The notes beneath the pieces were generated by a model. That model ran no database searches, had not been told where the DNA came from, and worked only from the letters and a program-made list of their open reading frames with translations. Source: an uncultured Lachnospira sp. (lineage in GTDB: Bacteria; Bacillota; Clostridia; Lachnospirales; Lachnospiraceae). From it: 64,000 nt of DNA. Made by a program: the position numbers and the translations under genes. The stretch is taken from positions 8,279 to 72,278 of the forward strand of contig CAKRIN010000012.1 of NCBI GenBank assembly GCA_934343805.1. The letters are read 5' to 3'. Within the stretch, counting starts at the first letter, position 1, and every line of letters starts with the position of its first letter. This document shows positions 27,515-36,833 of this stretch, piece by piece.

Positions 27515-29170
27515 TTATCTTGCAAGATTCTGCTTCATTCCATCAAGAAAATCATATATTTCATCCATAAACACCTTGCCATAGCGTTCATATTTGTTCT
27601 CTCCAACACCACTTACAGACAACATTTCATCTTCATCAAAAGGAACTTTAAGGCACATATCTATAAGTGTCCTGTCTGAAAATATTACATATGGTGGAAC
27701 TCCAACCGAAACAGCTATCTGTTTTCTTAACTCCCGGAGTCTGTTAAATAACATTACCCCTCTCTCATTAAGTGCATCTTCCGGTTTCTTTGACTTAGGC
27801 GTTGCATAAGCTGATCTGGCAGCAGCAGCAGACCTTTTCATTCTGTCTGCGACCATAGCTGCATTTCTCGATACTGGTGCACTAAAGCGATTACCTGTAT
27901 ACATATAAGACTCATCTGCTTCCTGCTCTTCCTCATCCACAACACAATTAGAACAGTTATGGCAGTTATATTTCCCACCATATGGATTTTCTGGTCTTTC
28001 TCCAAAATACTTAAGAATATATTCCCTTAAACACTCTGTTGTCTTACAATAATCAACCATTGCATTAAGTCTTCTTTTATCAAGAGCAATCAGCCTTGCC
28101 TGTTCCTGTTCATCAATCTCAGTGTTAGGTTCTCTGTGCTCTATGAAGAACTTGTTAATCATAATATCCTGCGGAGAATATAAAAGTACACATTCCGAAT
28201 CTTCACCATCTCTTCCTGCCCGCCCTGCTTCCTGATAATAATTCTCTATACACTGTGGCATATTATAATGAATCACAAATCTTACATTTGACTTATCTAT
28301 TCCCATTCCAAATGCATTGGTTGCCACAACAACCGGCTTAATATCATAAATAAATGAATCCTGATTTTCTTTTCTTTCCTCGGCTGAAAGGCCAGCATGG
28401 TACCTGGTTACAGAAAGTCCATTGGCATTAAGCATGTCATACACTTTCTCAACATTCTTCCTTGTGGCACAGTATATAATTCCACTGTCCTGCCTGTGGC
28501 TTATAAGATAATCAAGTATATAAGAGTCCTTATCCTTAATATGCTTTACCTTAAATGTAAGATTAGTCCTGTCAAATCCTGTTGTGAGAACTACCGGACT
28601 TTCAAGAGCAAGTATCTGCAGTATATCATCCCGTACCTTACTCGTTGCTGTTGCTGTAAATGCACTTATTATAGGGCGTCTCGCCAGCTTTTTGACAAAA
28701 GATAATATATTAAGATAACTTGGTCTGAAATCCTGCCCCCACTGCGAAATACAATGTGCCTCATCTACAGTAATCATAGAAATCTCAGCATGCGTGGCAA
28801 AGTCAAGGAATGCCCATGTTTCCAGGCGTTCCGGTGCAACATATATAATCTTATATCGCCCCTGCTTCGCGTATGCAAGTGCTTTGGTTATCTGATTATC
28901 GGTCAGTGAACTGTTAATATATGCTGCATGTACTCCCGCCTGATTAAGTGCTCCTACCTGATCCTTCATAAGAGATATAAGCGGTGACACAACAAGAGTA
29001 ATGCCGGACATTAATAATGCCGGCACCTGATAACATAATGATTTTCCTGCTCCCGTTGGCATAATTCCCAATACATCACGTCCAGCCAGAATAGCATCTA
29101 CTAATCTTTCCTGCCCCGGACGGAAAGAATCATATCCAAAATAATGCTTTAACACCTCATATTTATCCAT
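27515..29170 (-). CDS. recQ: RecQ-family ATP-dependent DNA helicase (short form)
   Basis: 551 aa 3'-5' helicase for recombination and fork repair. Motif I MPTGAGKSLCYQ, motif II DEAHCISQWG with the RecQ-specific aromatic loop GQDFRPSY, motif VI QEAGRAGRDG. Zinc-binding cysteines follow (TTECLREYILKYFGE, CHNCSNC). The C-terminus is an HRDC domain (FNRLRELRKQIAVSVGVPPYVIFSD ... SVSGVGENKYERYG, given in two parts). Between the zinc region and HRDC lie only about 75 mostly Ser/Ala/Arg residues, so the winged-helix RQC domain seems absent. It overlaps no neighbour; the GGDEF gene ends 3 bp before its start region. Confidence 0.93.
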   Translation of the reverse strand: MDKYEVLKHYFGYDSFRPGQERLVDAILAGRDVLGIMPTGAGKSLCYQVPALLMSGITLVVSPLISLMKDQVGALNQAGVHAAYINSSLTDNQITKALAYAKQGRYKIIYVAPERLETWAFLDFATHAEISMITVDEAHCISQWGQDFRPSYLNILSFVKKLARRPIISAFTATATSKVRDDILQILALESPVVLTTGFDRTNLTFKVKHIKDKDSYILDYLISHRQDSGIIYCATRKNVEKVYDMLNANGLSVTRYHAGLSAEERKENQDSFIYDIKPVVVATNAFGMGIDKSNVRFVIHYNMPQCIENYYQEAGRAGRDGEDSECVLLYSPQDIMINKFFIEHREPNTEIDEQEQARLIALDKRRLNAMVDYCKTTECLREYILKYFGERPENPYGGKYNCHNCSNCVVDEEEQEADESYMYTGNRFSAPVSRNAAMVADRMKRSAAAARSAYATPKSKKPEDALNERGVMLFNRLRELRKQIAVSVGVPPYVIFSDRTLIDMCLKVPFDEDEMLSVSGVGENKYERYGKVFMDEIYDFLDGMKQNLAR

Positions 29171-29172
29171 AA

Positions 29173-30786
29173 TTACTCACTCTTTAACAGTTTCTTGCTC
29201 TCATACATTCTCTTATCCGCTCTGCTTCTTGTGTCTTCAAAATTATCATCCGTTTCACTGTTATATTCGGCATATCCGCACGCTATCCTGACTTTAAGAC
29301 CTTTTATTGCAAGTTCCTGTTCAACTATCTTCTCAATGTCACGCAGCTGCTTAACATGCTTTCCTATCTCAAAAGGCTTTTCTTTCTTGTTAATCACTGC
29401 ACAGAACTCATCTCCGCCAATTCTGTAGCACTTACCATGCTTTCCAAATATATCTTTAATTGTATGCGCCGCAGCCTCTATATAAGTATCGCCTGCAGCA
29501 TGTCCATAATTATCATTACACAATTTAAGATTATTAAGATCAAATGTGGCTATGGCATAACCATTATAATCTGATGTTTCTTTTTCCCATTCTTCAAATG
29601 CTGTTCTATTGTACAGACCTGTCATGGCATCTGTTATAGCCATCTCCTTATAAAAATCAGCTTTCTGGCCTTCCTTTATCTTTTCAAATGCCTCTGATAT
29701 ACTCTCAGCTGCAAGAACAATGATAAACACAAGTATTCCTATCTTACCAAGTACATCTGTCTGCTGCAATCCTTTATAATATGCGATAAGATCTACAATC
29801 ATTGACACACCAAGAGCAATAACTGCAATAATATTATTCTTAACCTTACGGTCAAATCCTCTTTCCTTAATTCGCATTACAACAACTCCGCAGAAATATA
29901 TAAATGACATTACAAGCATCAGATGAATAATTCTTGCTGTATACTTAAACTCTTTTATTCCTGTCATGTGGCAGACAACAAGAAATATATCTGTAACTGC
30001 AAATATTGCACATAATATATTACTTACTGATGCCTTTCTTACGTGAAAGAAGCTACGTTCTGCCTCAACAAAAGGTATCGGTATCATCATTAATAAAACA
30101 TATCCTATAAGTGATGCAATCTTTCTATCTTCCAGAAGAATTGTTACAAGATCCGTTTCATTAAGTGCCCATGCTCCTATTATCATTGCAAATATTCCAA
30201 AATAAAGCAGCGAATGTGTCTGTGTAATTCTCTTTCTGCATATAATCCATAAAAGAACCATACCTGCTCCTATAAGGATGATAAATGCACTAAGAACTGC
30301 TGATGGTAATGAATTTCTGATAAGATTTCTTATAATAGTTGTCTCATCTCCATACTGAAATACAGTTTCTCTTATTTTAAATCCATCATATACATTAGTA
30401 AGCTTTACAACAACATCTGTAGTGTATGATGGAATATTAACTACGGAATAATTAGTTCCTGTTGTTGTTCCATATACCGACTTATGCGCCTTCACATAAT
30501 ATATGAGCTTTCCACCTGCATACACCTCAACCTCCTGATGTCTGCTCACAAAGGTCAGTGCCATATTATCATATGCGCTTGCTGTCAGCTTTATATGGTA
30601 TTCAACTGCTTTATCTCCAACATATCTGGAAGATTCTGGTTTTACTTTCTCTATTGTATTCCTATCTGATGGTGTCATCTTATCAACTGAACTAAACATT
30701 AGTCCAGAAGCCATGAAGCAGACATAAAACATCAAAAAAACAATATACGCAATCCTATTAATTAATTTCATTCTATTCCTATTCAT
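29173..30786 (-). CDS. Membrane diguanylate cyclase (7TM sensor plus GGDEF)
   Basis: 537 aa. One N-terminal helix (about 10-30), an extracytoplasmic beta-rich domain (about 50-165), seven helices (about 170-385), then a GGDEF domain (about 395-537) with intact RIGGDEF near residue 455 and DAMTGLYNR at its start. It should make c-di-GMP in response to an outside signal. No RxxD inhibitory site is evident five residues before GGDEF (the segment reads GKHGKCYRIGGDEF). The PilZ protein at 5.2 kb is a possible receptor. An AT-rich region with TATAAT lies upstream. Confidence 0.92.
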   Translation of the reverse strand: MNRNRMKLINRIAYIVFLMFYVCFMASGLMFSSVDKMTPSDRNTIEKVKPESSRYVGDKAVEYHIKLTASAYDNMALTFVSRHQEVEVYAGGKLIYYVKAHKSVYGTTTGTNYSVVNIPSYTTDVVVKLTNVYDGFKIRETVFQYGDETTIIRNLIRNSLPSAVLSAFIILIGAGMVLLWIICRKRITQTHSLLYFGIFAMIIGAWALNETDLVTILLEDRKIASLIGYVLLMMIPIPFVEAERSFFHVRKASVSNILCAIFAVTDIFLVVCHMTGIKEFKYTARIIHLMLVMSFIYFCGVVVMRIKERGFDRKVKNNIIAVIALGVSMIVDLIAYYKGLQQTDVLGKIGILVFIIVLAAESISEAFEKIKEGQKADFYKEMAITDAMTGLYNRTAFEEWEKETSDYNGYAIATFDLNNLKLCNDNYGHAAGDTYIEAAAHTIKDIFGKHGKCYRIGGDEFCAVINKKEKPFEIGKHVKQLRDIEKIVEQELAIKGLKVRIACGYAEYNSETDDNFEDTRSRADKRMYESKKLLKSE

Positions 30787-30937
30787 AAAAAAAGCCTTCC
30801 GACCATATTATAATTTTGTCCGTAAATATCACATAATTATAATACAGTAGAATGGCTTTATTTTCAAATAATTTTGTCTTGTTCTATATTTTGTACATTA
30901 TTTGCAAATAACATCTCAGGCGCACATTTGCACATAA

Positions 30938-31987
30938 TTATATATTTCTTGCAAGTTCTGCCGGGCTCTCAGAATGTCTGAGGGCTACTTCCCTTGTAAT
31001 CATTCTTGACTTAACGAGCTGGGTAAGCGAATGGTTTAATGTATGCATTCCCATCTGAAGGTTAGACTGAAGTACTGACTGAATCTGATTAGTCTTCTTT
31101 TCCTTTATAAGATTAGATACAGCCGGATTATTAATCATAACCTCTGTTGCTGCAGTTCTTCCCTCTCCACCTATAAGCGGAACAAGTGTCTGTGTAATAA
31201 CACCTGTAAGTATAGATGCCAGCTGAACTATAAGTGAAGGCTGTGCTTCAATAGGGCAGGCTGCAATGATACGTTCCACTGTCTGTGCCGCGCTCTTAGT
31301 ATGAAGTGTTGATAATACAAGATGTCCTGTTTCTGCTGCTGTAATAGCCGCATTAATAGTTTCATAATCACGCATCTCACCAACAAGGATAACATCTGGA
31401 TCTTCTCGAAGTGATGAACGGAGTGCTGTTGCAAAATCAGGTACATCCATTCCCACCTGTCTCTGATGAATCATAGACTTCTTAAAATCATATACATACT
31501 CGATTGGATCCTCAATTGTTATAACATGTCTTGACATATTATTATTAATATAATCAATCATCGCAGCAAGCGTTGTTGACTTACCGCTACCTGTAGGTCC
31601 GGTTACAAGCACAAGTCCGGTTCTCTTTCCTGCCAGTTCTCCAAGAAGCTTTCCTGGTAATCCAAGATCTTCAAATGTTGGTATGTGTGAATCAAGAAGA
31701 CGGATACTTGCTGCCAGTTCTCTCTTTTCATGATAAATATTAATTCTCAGTCTTCCTCCTGAACCATCCGATGCTGCCACATCAATGTCTTTTCCAGACT
31801 TTACCTTCTGTATCTCATCCTCATTAAGGACTGCCATAAGCATTCTCTCTGTCTCTTCTGCTGTAGGAATAAGATCCAGCATCTTTAACTCACCATATCT
31901 TCTTACACATACCGCAGAACCTGATGTTATATGTAAATCTGAGCAATTCTCTTTCTTCGCAAATCTTACTAAATCAATTAATTCCAT
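30938..31987 (-). CDS. pilT: PilT-type twitching motility ATPase
   Basis: 349 aa. Retraction ATPase of type IV pili. N-terminal PAS-like domain (DLVRFAKKENCSDLHITSG), Walker A GPTGSGKST, Asp box TIEDPIEY, Walker B VILVGEMRD, His box LVLSTLHTKSA. I start at the ATG at 31987, which follows GGAGGGG by 3-4 nt; the frame extends to 32035 without a ribosome site. No pilin or assembly gene is in the window, so partners lie elsewhere. Confidence 0.92.
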   Translation of the reverse strand: MELIDLVRFAKKENCSDLHITSGSAVCVRRYGELKMLDLIPTAEETERMLMAVLNEDEIQKVKSGKDIDVAASDGSGGRLRINIYHEKRELAASIRLLDSHIPTFEDLGLPGKLLGELAGKRTGLVLVTGPTGSGKSTTLAAMIDYINNNMSRHVITIEDPIEYVYDFKKSMIHQRQVGMDVPDFATALRSSLREDPDVILVGEMRDYETINAAITAAETGHLVLSTLHTKSAAQTVERIIAACPIEAQPSLIVQLASILTGVITQTLVPLIGGEGRTAATEVMINNPAVSNLIKEKKTNQIQSVLQSNLQMGMHTLNHSLTQLVKSRMITREVALRHSESPAELARNI

Positions 31988-32054
31988 GTTCCCCTCCATA
32001 TTAATTCTTATGTTACAACATTTTGATACTACCACACCATATGAATGTATTCAA

Positions 32055-32696
32055 TCAGACTTTTATCCCATTTTTCCTGCATATATCTTCAAGACAGCAT
32101 CTGCCACAATGTGGCGTTGTTCTCGCTGTACATATTTGCCTTCCATGGTCTACGAGCCGGTGACATAATCCACTTCCCTCTTCTGGTGGGACTATCTTCC
32201 ACAATGCCATCTCAACCTTCTTAGGTTCCTTCTCGTCTTTTACAAGACCTATTCTGTTACAAAGCCTTATGCAGTGTGTATCTGTAACAATTGCCGGCTT
32301 TCCGAACACATCACCCATAATAAGATTGGCACTCTTCCTTCCAACTCCAGGAAGCTTTAACAATTCTTCCATGCTGTCAGGAACTTTATCGTTATACTGT
32401 TCATGAAGCATACGCATACATGCACATATATCTCTTGCCTTGCTCTTTCCAAGACCACAAGGTCTTATAATCTTTTCAATCTCTTCTGGAGATGCTGCAG
32501 CAAGTGAGGCTATATCAGGATATTTCTCATACAGCCCCTTAACTACAACATTTACTCTTGCATCTGTACATTGTGCTGCAAGTCTTACGCTTACAAGCAA
32601 TTTCCAGGCATCATCATAATCAAGACTGCATTCCGAATCCGGATATTCTGCCTTTAATCTTCTGATAACCTCTATAGCAAGTTCTTTCTTAGTCAT
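32055..32696 (-). CDS. nth: Endonuclease III (DNA glycosylase/AP lyase)
   Basis: 213 aa. Removes oxidised pyrimidines. Helix-hairpin-helix LPGVGRKSANLI with the catalytic lysine, and the catalytic aspartate in VTDTHCIRLCNR. The C-terminal 4Fe-4S loop has its cysteines in CTARTTPHCGRCCLEDIC, spaced 7-2-5; the usual spacing is 6-2-5. One extra residue in the first loop (or use of the adjacent cysteine) is implied. It lies 4 bp after the transporter gene start region's neighbour and probably shares a transcript with it. Confidence 0.94.
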   Translation of the reverse strand: MTKKELAIEVIRRLKAEYPDSECSLDYDDAWKLLVSVRLAAQCTDARVNVVVKGLYEKYPDIASLAAASPEEIEKIIRPCGLGKSKARDICACMRMLHEQYNDKVPDSMEELLKLPGVGRKSANLIMGDVFGKPAIVTDTHCIRLCNRIGLVKDEKEPKKVEMALWKIVPPEEGSGLCHRLVDHGRQICTARTTPHCGRCCLEDICRKNGIKV

Positions 32697-32699
32697 AGC

Positions 32700-34166
32700 T
32701 TACGCATCTTTCTTTTTATAATTAGCAATTCCGAATATTGCAAAAAGCAATACACACGCAAATATCATCCAGCCAACAAGATAACCTGTTCCCATTGGTT
32801 TAAATGTATCATAATAACCTTTAAGATATACAACTACAATAATGGCCGGAAGTATGTAACTCATATAGAATCTTAACCAGTCTGGAAGCTTAGGTCCTTT
32901 TCCTTCATTAGCTTCCTTTCTGAAGCCTTCCCAGCCCCAGCCGTTCTTCTTAGTACAGAATAATACAAATATCATGCTTCCGAGAGGAAGTAAATTATAT
33001 GAAACAAGGAAATCCTCAAGATCCATGATAGAGCTGCCCGGACCTATAGGCTGGAAAGCTGCCAGCTTATTAAAGCCTAATACAGCAGGAAGTGAAAGCA
33101 GTATCATGAATATAACATTTCCTGCAACAACCTTTTTCCTTGAAAATCCCTTAAGGTCAATATAAAAAGCTATTATGTTCTCAAATACAGCAATTACAGT
33201 TGATAATGCTGCAAATGACATGAATACAAAGAATGCTGTTCCCCATATTCTTCCTCCCGCCATATGATTAAATATGTTAGGCAGTGTTATAAATAAAAGT
33301 GATGGACCGGCACCCGGAGCAACACCATATGCAAAGCATGCAGGAATAATTATGAATCCTGCCATGAGAGCAACAAATGTATCAATCAGAATGATATTAA
33401 CAGCCTCTCCACCTATTGTTCTGTCTTTCTTTAAGTAGCTTCCGAATATCTCCATTGCACCAATACCTACACTAAGTGTAAAGAATGCATGTGTCATGGC
33501 ATCAAATATAACTGGTCCTAAACCTCTTGATTTAATGGCATCAAGATTAGGCACCATATAGAATTTAACACCTTCTGATGCATTAGGAAGTACAAGTGAA
33601 TGAACTGCCAGTACCACAATAAGGATAAAAAGAAGTGACATCATAACCTTAGTAATCTTCTCAACGCCCTTCTGTAATCCTAATACACATACGCCAAACG
33701 AAAGTAAAACTGCAACAACCATCCAGATTGTCATTGTTCCCGGCTGTGAAAGCATAGTTCCAAACGCACCTGAAACCTCCTCTGGTTCTAACCCTGCTAA
33801 CGAACCACTTGCCTCACGCCATGCATAATAAAGCATCCATCCTGCAACCATAGTATAGAAAGCCATTAATATGTAGCTTCCTACTACCGATACCCATTTG
33901 AAATGATGCCATTTGCTTCCCTTAGTCTCCAGTTCTTCAAATGCCCTTGCAGCACCTTTACCGCTTCCTCGTCCTACTGTGAACTCCGCGCACATAATAG
34001 GAAATCCAAGAACTGCAAGAAATACGAGATAGATAAGCACGAATGCCGCGCCTCCATTCTCCCCACAGATGTATGGGAATTTCCATACATTACCTAATCC
34101 TACCGCACATCCTGCTGACACTAAGATAAAGCCGAGCCGCGATCCGAATTTTTCTCTCTCTTTCAA
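32700..34166 (-). CDS. Sodium-dependent transporter, NSS/SNF family
   Basis: 488 aa with about 11-12 helices. The N-terminus GFILVSAGCAVGLGNVWKFP is the unwound TM1 that binds sodium and substrate in LeuT-fold carriers. Prokaryotic members import amino acids (tryptophan, tyrosine, hydrophobic residues) with Na+. The charged C-terminal KKKDA tail is short. The substrate cannot be read from the sequence. It lies upstream of nth with a 3-bp gap. Confidence 0.93.
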   Translation of the reverse strand: MKEREKFGSRLGFILVSAGCAVGLGNVWKFPYICGENGGAAFVLIYLVFLAVLGFPIMCAEFTVGRGSGKGAARAFEELETKGSKWHHFKWVSVVGSYILMAFYTMVAGWMLYYAWREASGSLAGLEPEEVSGAFGTMLSQPGTMTIWMVVAVLLSFGVCVLGLQKGVEKITKVMMSLLFILIVVLAVHSLVLPNASEGVKFYMVPNLDAIKSRGLGPVIFDAMTHAFFTLSVGIGAMEIFGSYLKKDRTIGGEAVNIILIDTFVALMAGFIIIPACFAYGVAPGAGPSLLFITLPNIFNHMAGGRIWGTAFFVFMSFAALSTVIAVFENIIAFYIDLKGFSRKKVVAGNVIFMILLSLPAVLGFNKLAAFQPIGPGSSIMDLEDFLVSYNLLPLGSMIFVLFCTKKNGWGWEGFRKEANEGKGPKLPDWLRFYMSYILPAIIVVVYLKGYYDTFKPMGTGYLVGWMIFACVLLFAIFGIANYKKKDA

Positions 34167-34225
34167 AATAAAACCTCCAGTATTTATATTTACATTATTT
34201 TAAATTGTATCATAAAGAAAGCATT

Positions 34226-35980
34226 CTATCCACGGCTTTTTCTTACTTCCTCAGTAATTGTATCGCCCCCCTGGCTTTTCCACTCATCCACAAATGTATC
34301 AAAATAATCAATATCTTCTTCACCACTTATTATCTTAAGATATGCTTCTTTTTCTTTTGTTTTCAGCCTCCACCACCGGCTCTTCATCGTATCTGTTGTT
34401 TTAAAATATAATGATTCCACAACTTTTATGTTATCCTGTGATATCAGGCTGCATGCTCTTATTCTTGACATATATGCTGCCCATTGCGTACTTGTTGCAC
34501 CTTTTCTTCCCAATGTGTTTCCACCCGAATTTCTTGCAGCAAGATATGTCTGTCCGGTATTCTCAATATATGCGCTACATGCTGTATAAAACGAATGTTC
34601 CAGAAGTTCAAGATTATCCGGATCTTTATTCCCCGACAATGCCATGTCAATATTCTTATAGCATATGGATAATGCATTATTATAATCAACATTTATTGAT
34701 AATGGCCTTGCTGTAGGCTCAACATTAAACTGATAATAATCAGCAAATTCTTCTGAATCACTGCAATCAAATCTTACCTTATCAAACATAACGCTTATCA
34801 TCTTGGCAGCTATCTCAGGATGCTCATATCCTTTTCTTACTACCACGTATTTGTAGCACGGATTCTGGCTATGATAACTTGTGCTTCCATCTTCTGACGT
34901 TGCTATTAAATATGGCTGCCAGTCAGCTTCAGGATTGCTTCCAACAGCGTTAGCCAGAGGATTATTCGGAGCCCACCATGGGCCAAAAAATGAACCACAC
35001 TGTCCCCCCTCAATTAATTCACATATGTTCGTTGATGTTCTTAACAGAAAATCATTATCAATGATCCCCTGGTTATACAATTCACTTATATACTTTAGAG
35101 CTGCCTTTGCTTCTTCTGTTATTGAACCATATACAACATCACCTTCCGCATCCAGTATCCACTGTTTTGGATACGAATTGAAACACGCAAATATTATATC
35201 AAGCAGAAATTCACTGCTGTATCCACACTCTCCAGTAACATCTGTATCTACTACCAGTCCGACTGTATTAGGTTTTCCATTCTCGTCAACCCCATTTCCA
35301 CCCGGATCATTAGCTATAAATGCGGCAACTATATCAGCCACATCATCTATTGTCTCAGGCTCTGAAAGTCCCAGCGTATCCATCCAGTCCTTACGCAGCC
35401 ACACAAGATTAGGCCCATCAGTAATATTTGTCTCTGGCAATGCCATTATCTTTCCATTATATGTAACCATATCCTTAAGTGAATCTCCAAAGCTGTCATA
35501 CATATCTTTTATCTTATCACTTAAACAGTTATCATAGCTTTCCGTAAGATCCTCTATAAGATCTGCTTCTACAAGCTGCTGCAGCTCATCCTGACTTGAC
35601 ACAACCATTATATCCGGAAGATTCTCCATGGAGATTGCCATAGAAACATTCGTATCATACTGACTGTCTGCCACCTCAAATGCATCTATATTCTGCACAT
35701 TTATAACAGACTTTATATACCTTGTATACGCATTATCTGTGTAGGTATCTCCTTCTGGCATATTAGAATTATTAATACTTGTCATCTTTCCAAGCGTATA
35801 ATTAATAGTTTCCGGATATGCTCCATACGGCGTAGTCCGTGCCAGTTCCATCTGCGCTTCATAATCAGATGGTTCACTTGACACAAAACCAGCCGGGTTT
35901 TTACACCCGGCTAAAGTAATCATTATTCCTGCAGCTGCTAATGCTGCTATTCTTTTTAATGTTGATTTAATTCCTCTCAT
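34226..35980 (-). CDS. Extracellular solute-binding lipoprotein (large, LplA/YtcQ-like)
   Basis: 584 aa. Signal peptide with lipobox near ITLAGC (Cys26), so membrane-anchored outside. The body resembles the large family 1 binding proteins paired with YesM/YesN systems: WLRKDWMDTLGL, VADIVAAFIANDPGGNG, GFFGPWWAPN-like SFFGPWWAPNNPLA. It is encoded directly downstream (4 bp) of the MalG-like permease, although a second binding protein sits at the head of the same operon. Two different binding proteins may feed the one channel, or this one may act as a sensor partner. Confidence 0.85.
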   Translation of the reverse strand: MRGIKSTLKRIAALAAAGIMITLAGCKNPAGFVSSEPSDYEAQMELARTTPYGAYPETINYTLGKMTSINNSNMPEGDTYTDNAYTRYIKSVINVQNIDAFEVADSQYDTNVSMAISMENLPDIMVVSSQDELQQLVEADLIEDLTESYDNCLSDKIKDMYDSFGDSLKDMVTYNGKIMALPETNITDGPNLVWLRKDWMDTLGLSEPETIDDVADIVAAFIANDPGGNGVDENGKPNTVGLVVDTDVTGECGYSSEFLLDIIFACFNSYPKQWILDAEGDVVYGSITEEAKAALKYISELYNQGIIDNDFLLRTSTNICELIEGGQCGSFFGPWWAPNNPLANAVGSNPEADWQPYLIATSEDGSTSYHSQNPCYKYVVVRKGYEHPEIAAKMISVMFDKVRFDCSDSEEFADYYQFNVEPTARPLSINVDYNNALSICYKNIDMALSGNKDPDNLELLEHSFYTACSAYIENTGQTYLAARNSGGNTLGRKGATSTQWAAYMSRIRACSLISQDNIKVVESLYFKTTDTMKSRWWRLKTKEKEAYLKIISGEEDIDYFDTFVDEWKSQGGDTITEEVRKSRG

Positions 35981-35984
35981 ACAT

Positions 35985-36833
35985 TTAACCCTTTACTGCT
36001 CCTGACATGCTTTCATTATAACATCTTTGCATGATCATAAACAAGGCTGCAATTGGAATTGATATAAGCACTGCACCTGCAGCAAATCTTGTATACCAGA
36101 CATCAACATACTCTTTTTCAAGCATCTGCCATAATCCGATTGCCACTGTATAATATTTTGCATTGGCACGGCATATTACTCTTGCAAATATGAAATCGAC
36201 CCATGGTGCTATGAATGATGTAAGTGTTGTGTATACAATTATAGGCTTACTTAATGGTATTGTTATTCTGGTAAATACCTGCCACTTTGTTGCTCCATCT
36301 ATCATGGCTGCTTCATCTATTGTTTTAGGAATCGTATCAAAGAATCCTTTGGCAATATAAAACTGTATTCCCGCAGATGCCGAATATACTAGCACAAGAG
36401 CCACTCTTATCATTGAACCTTCTGAAAGTCCTACTGCTTTTAATATATAATACACTGCTACCATGGCCATGAATGCTGGAAACAATCCCAGAATCATCGC
36501 AATATTCATCATAGCTTTTCTCATTTTGAACTTAAGTCTTGACATACAATATGCAACAGACAAAACAAAAAATGTTGATATTATACATGAGAAAATGGCT
36601 ACAATAAGCGTATTCCAAAACATTCTTGGAAAGTTAAGAATACCAGTATCTGTAAAAAGCTTTATGTAATTATCAAGCGAATACTGTTTTGGGAAAAATG
36701 AACTTGTATACGCTCCTTTCTGGGCTCTGAAGCTTGTGAGGATTATCCAGAAAAGCGGGCTTACCCATGCTATCGCTAATACTGTAAGCACTGTATGTGC
36801 CAGTATATTCTTAATAGTTTTCTTTTTTTTCAC
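35985..36833 (-). CDS. Sugar ABC importer permease, MalG-like
   Basis: 282 aa, six helices. EAA loop DTIPKTIDEAAMIDGATKWQ, which docks the ATPase. Its start overlaps the MalF-like stop by ATGA, so translation is coupled. Predicted maltodextrin-type substrate, from the phosphorylase nearby. Confidence 0.92.
   Translation of the reverse strand: MKKKKTIKNILAHTVLTVLAIAWVSPLFWIILTSFRAQKGAYTSSFFPKQYSLDNYIKLFTDTGILNFPRMFWNTLIVAIFSCIISTFFVLSVAYCMSRLKFKMRKAMMNIAMILGLFPAFMAMVAVYYILKAVGLSEGSMIRVALVLVYSASAGIQFYIAKGFFDTIPKTIDEAAMIDGATKWQVFTRITIPLSKPIIVYTTLTSFIAPWVDFIFARVICRANAKYYTVAIGLWQMLEKEYVDVWYTRFAAGAVLISIPIAALFMIMQRCYNESMSGAVKG

Noticed and set aside
30898..30911. Perfect palindrome TTATTTGCAAATAA downstream of pilT
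   Set aside because: Single copy, no promoter or partner site nearby; not enough to call an operator.
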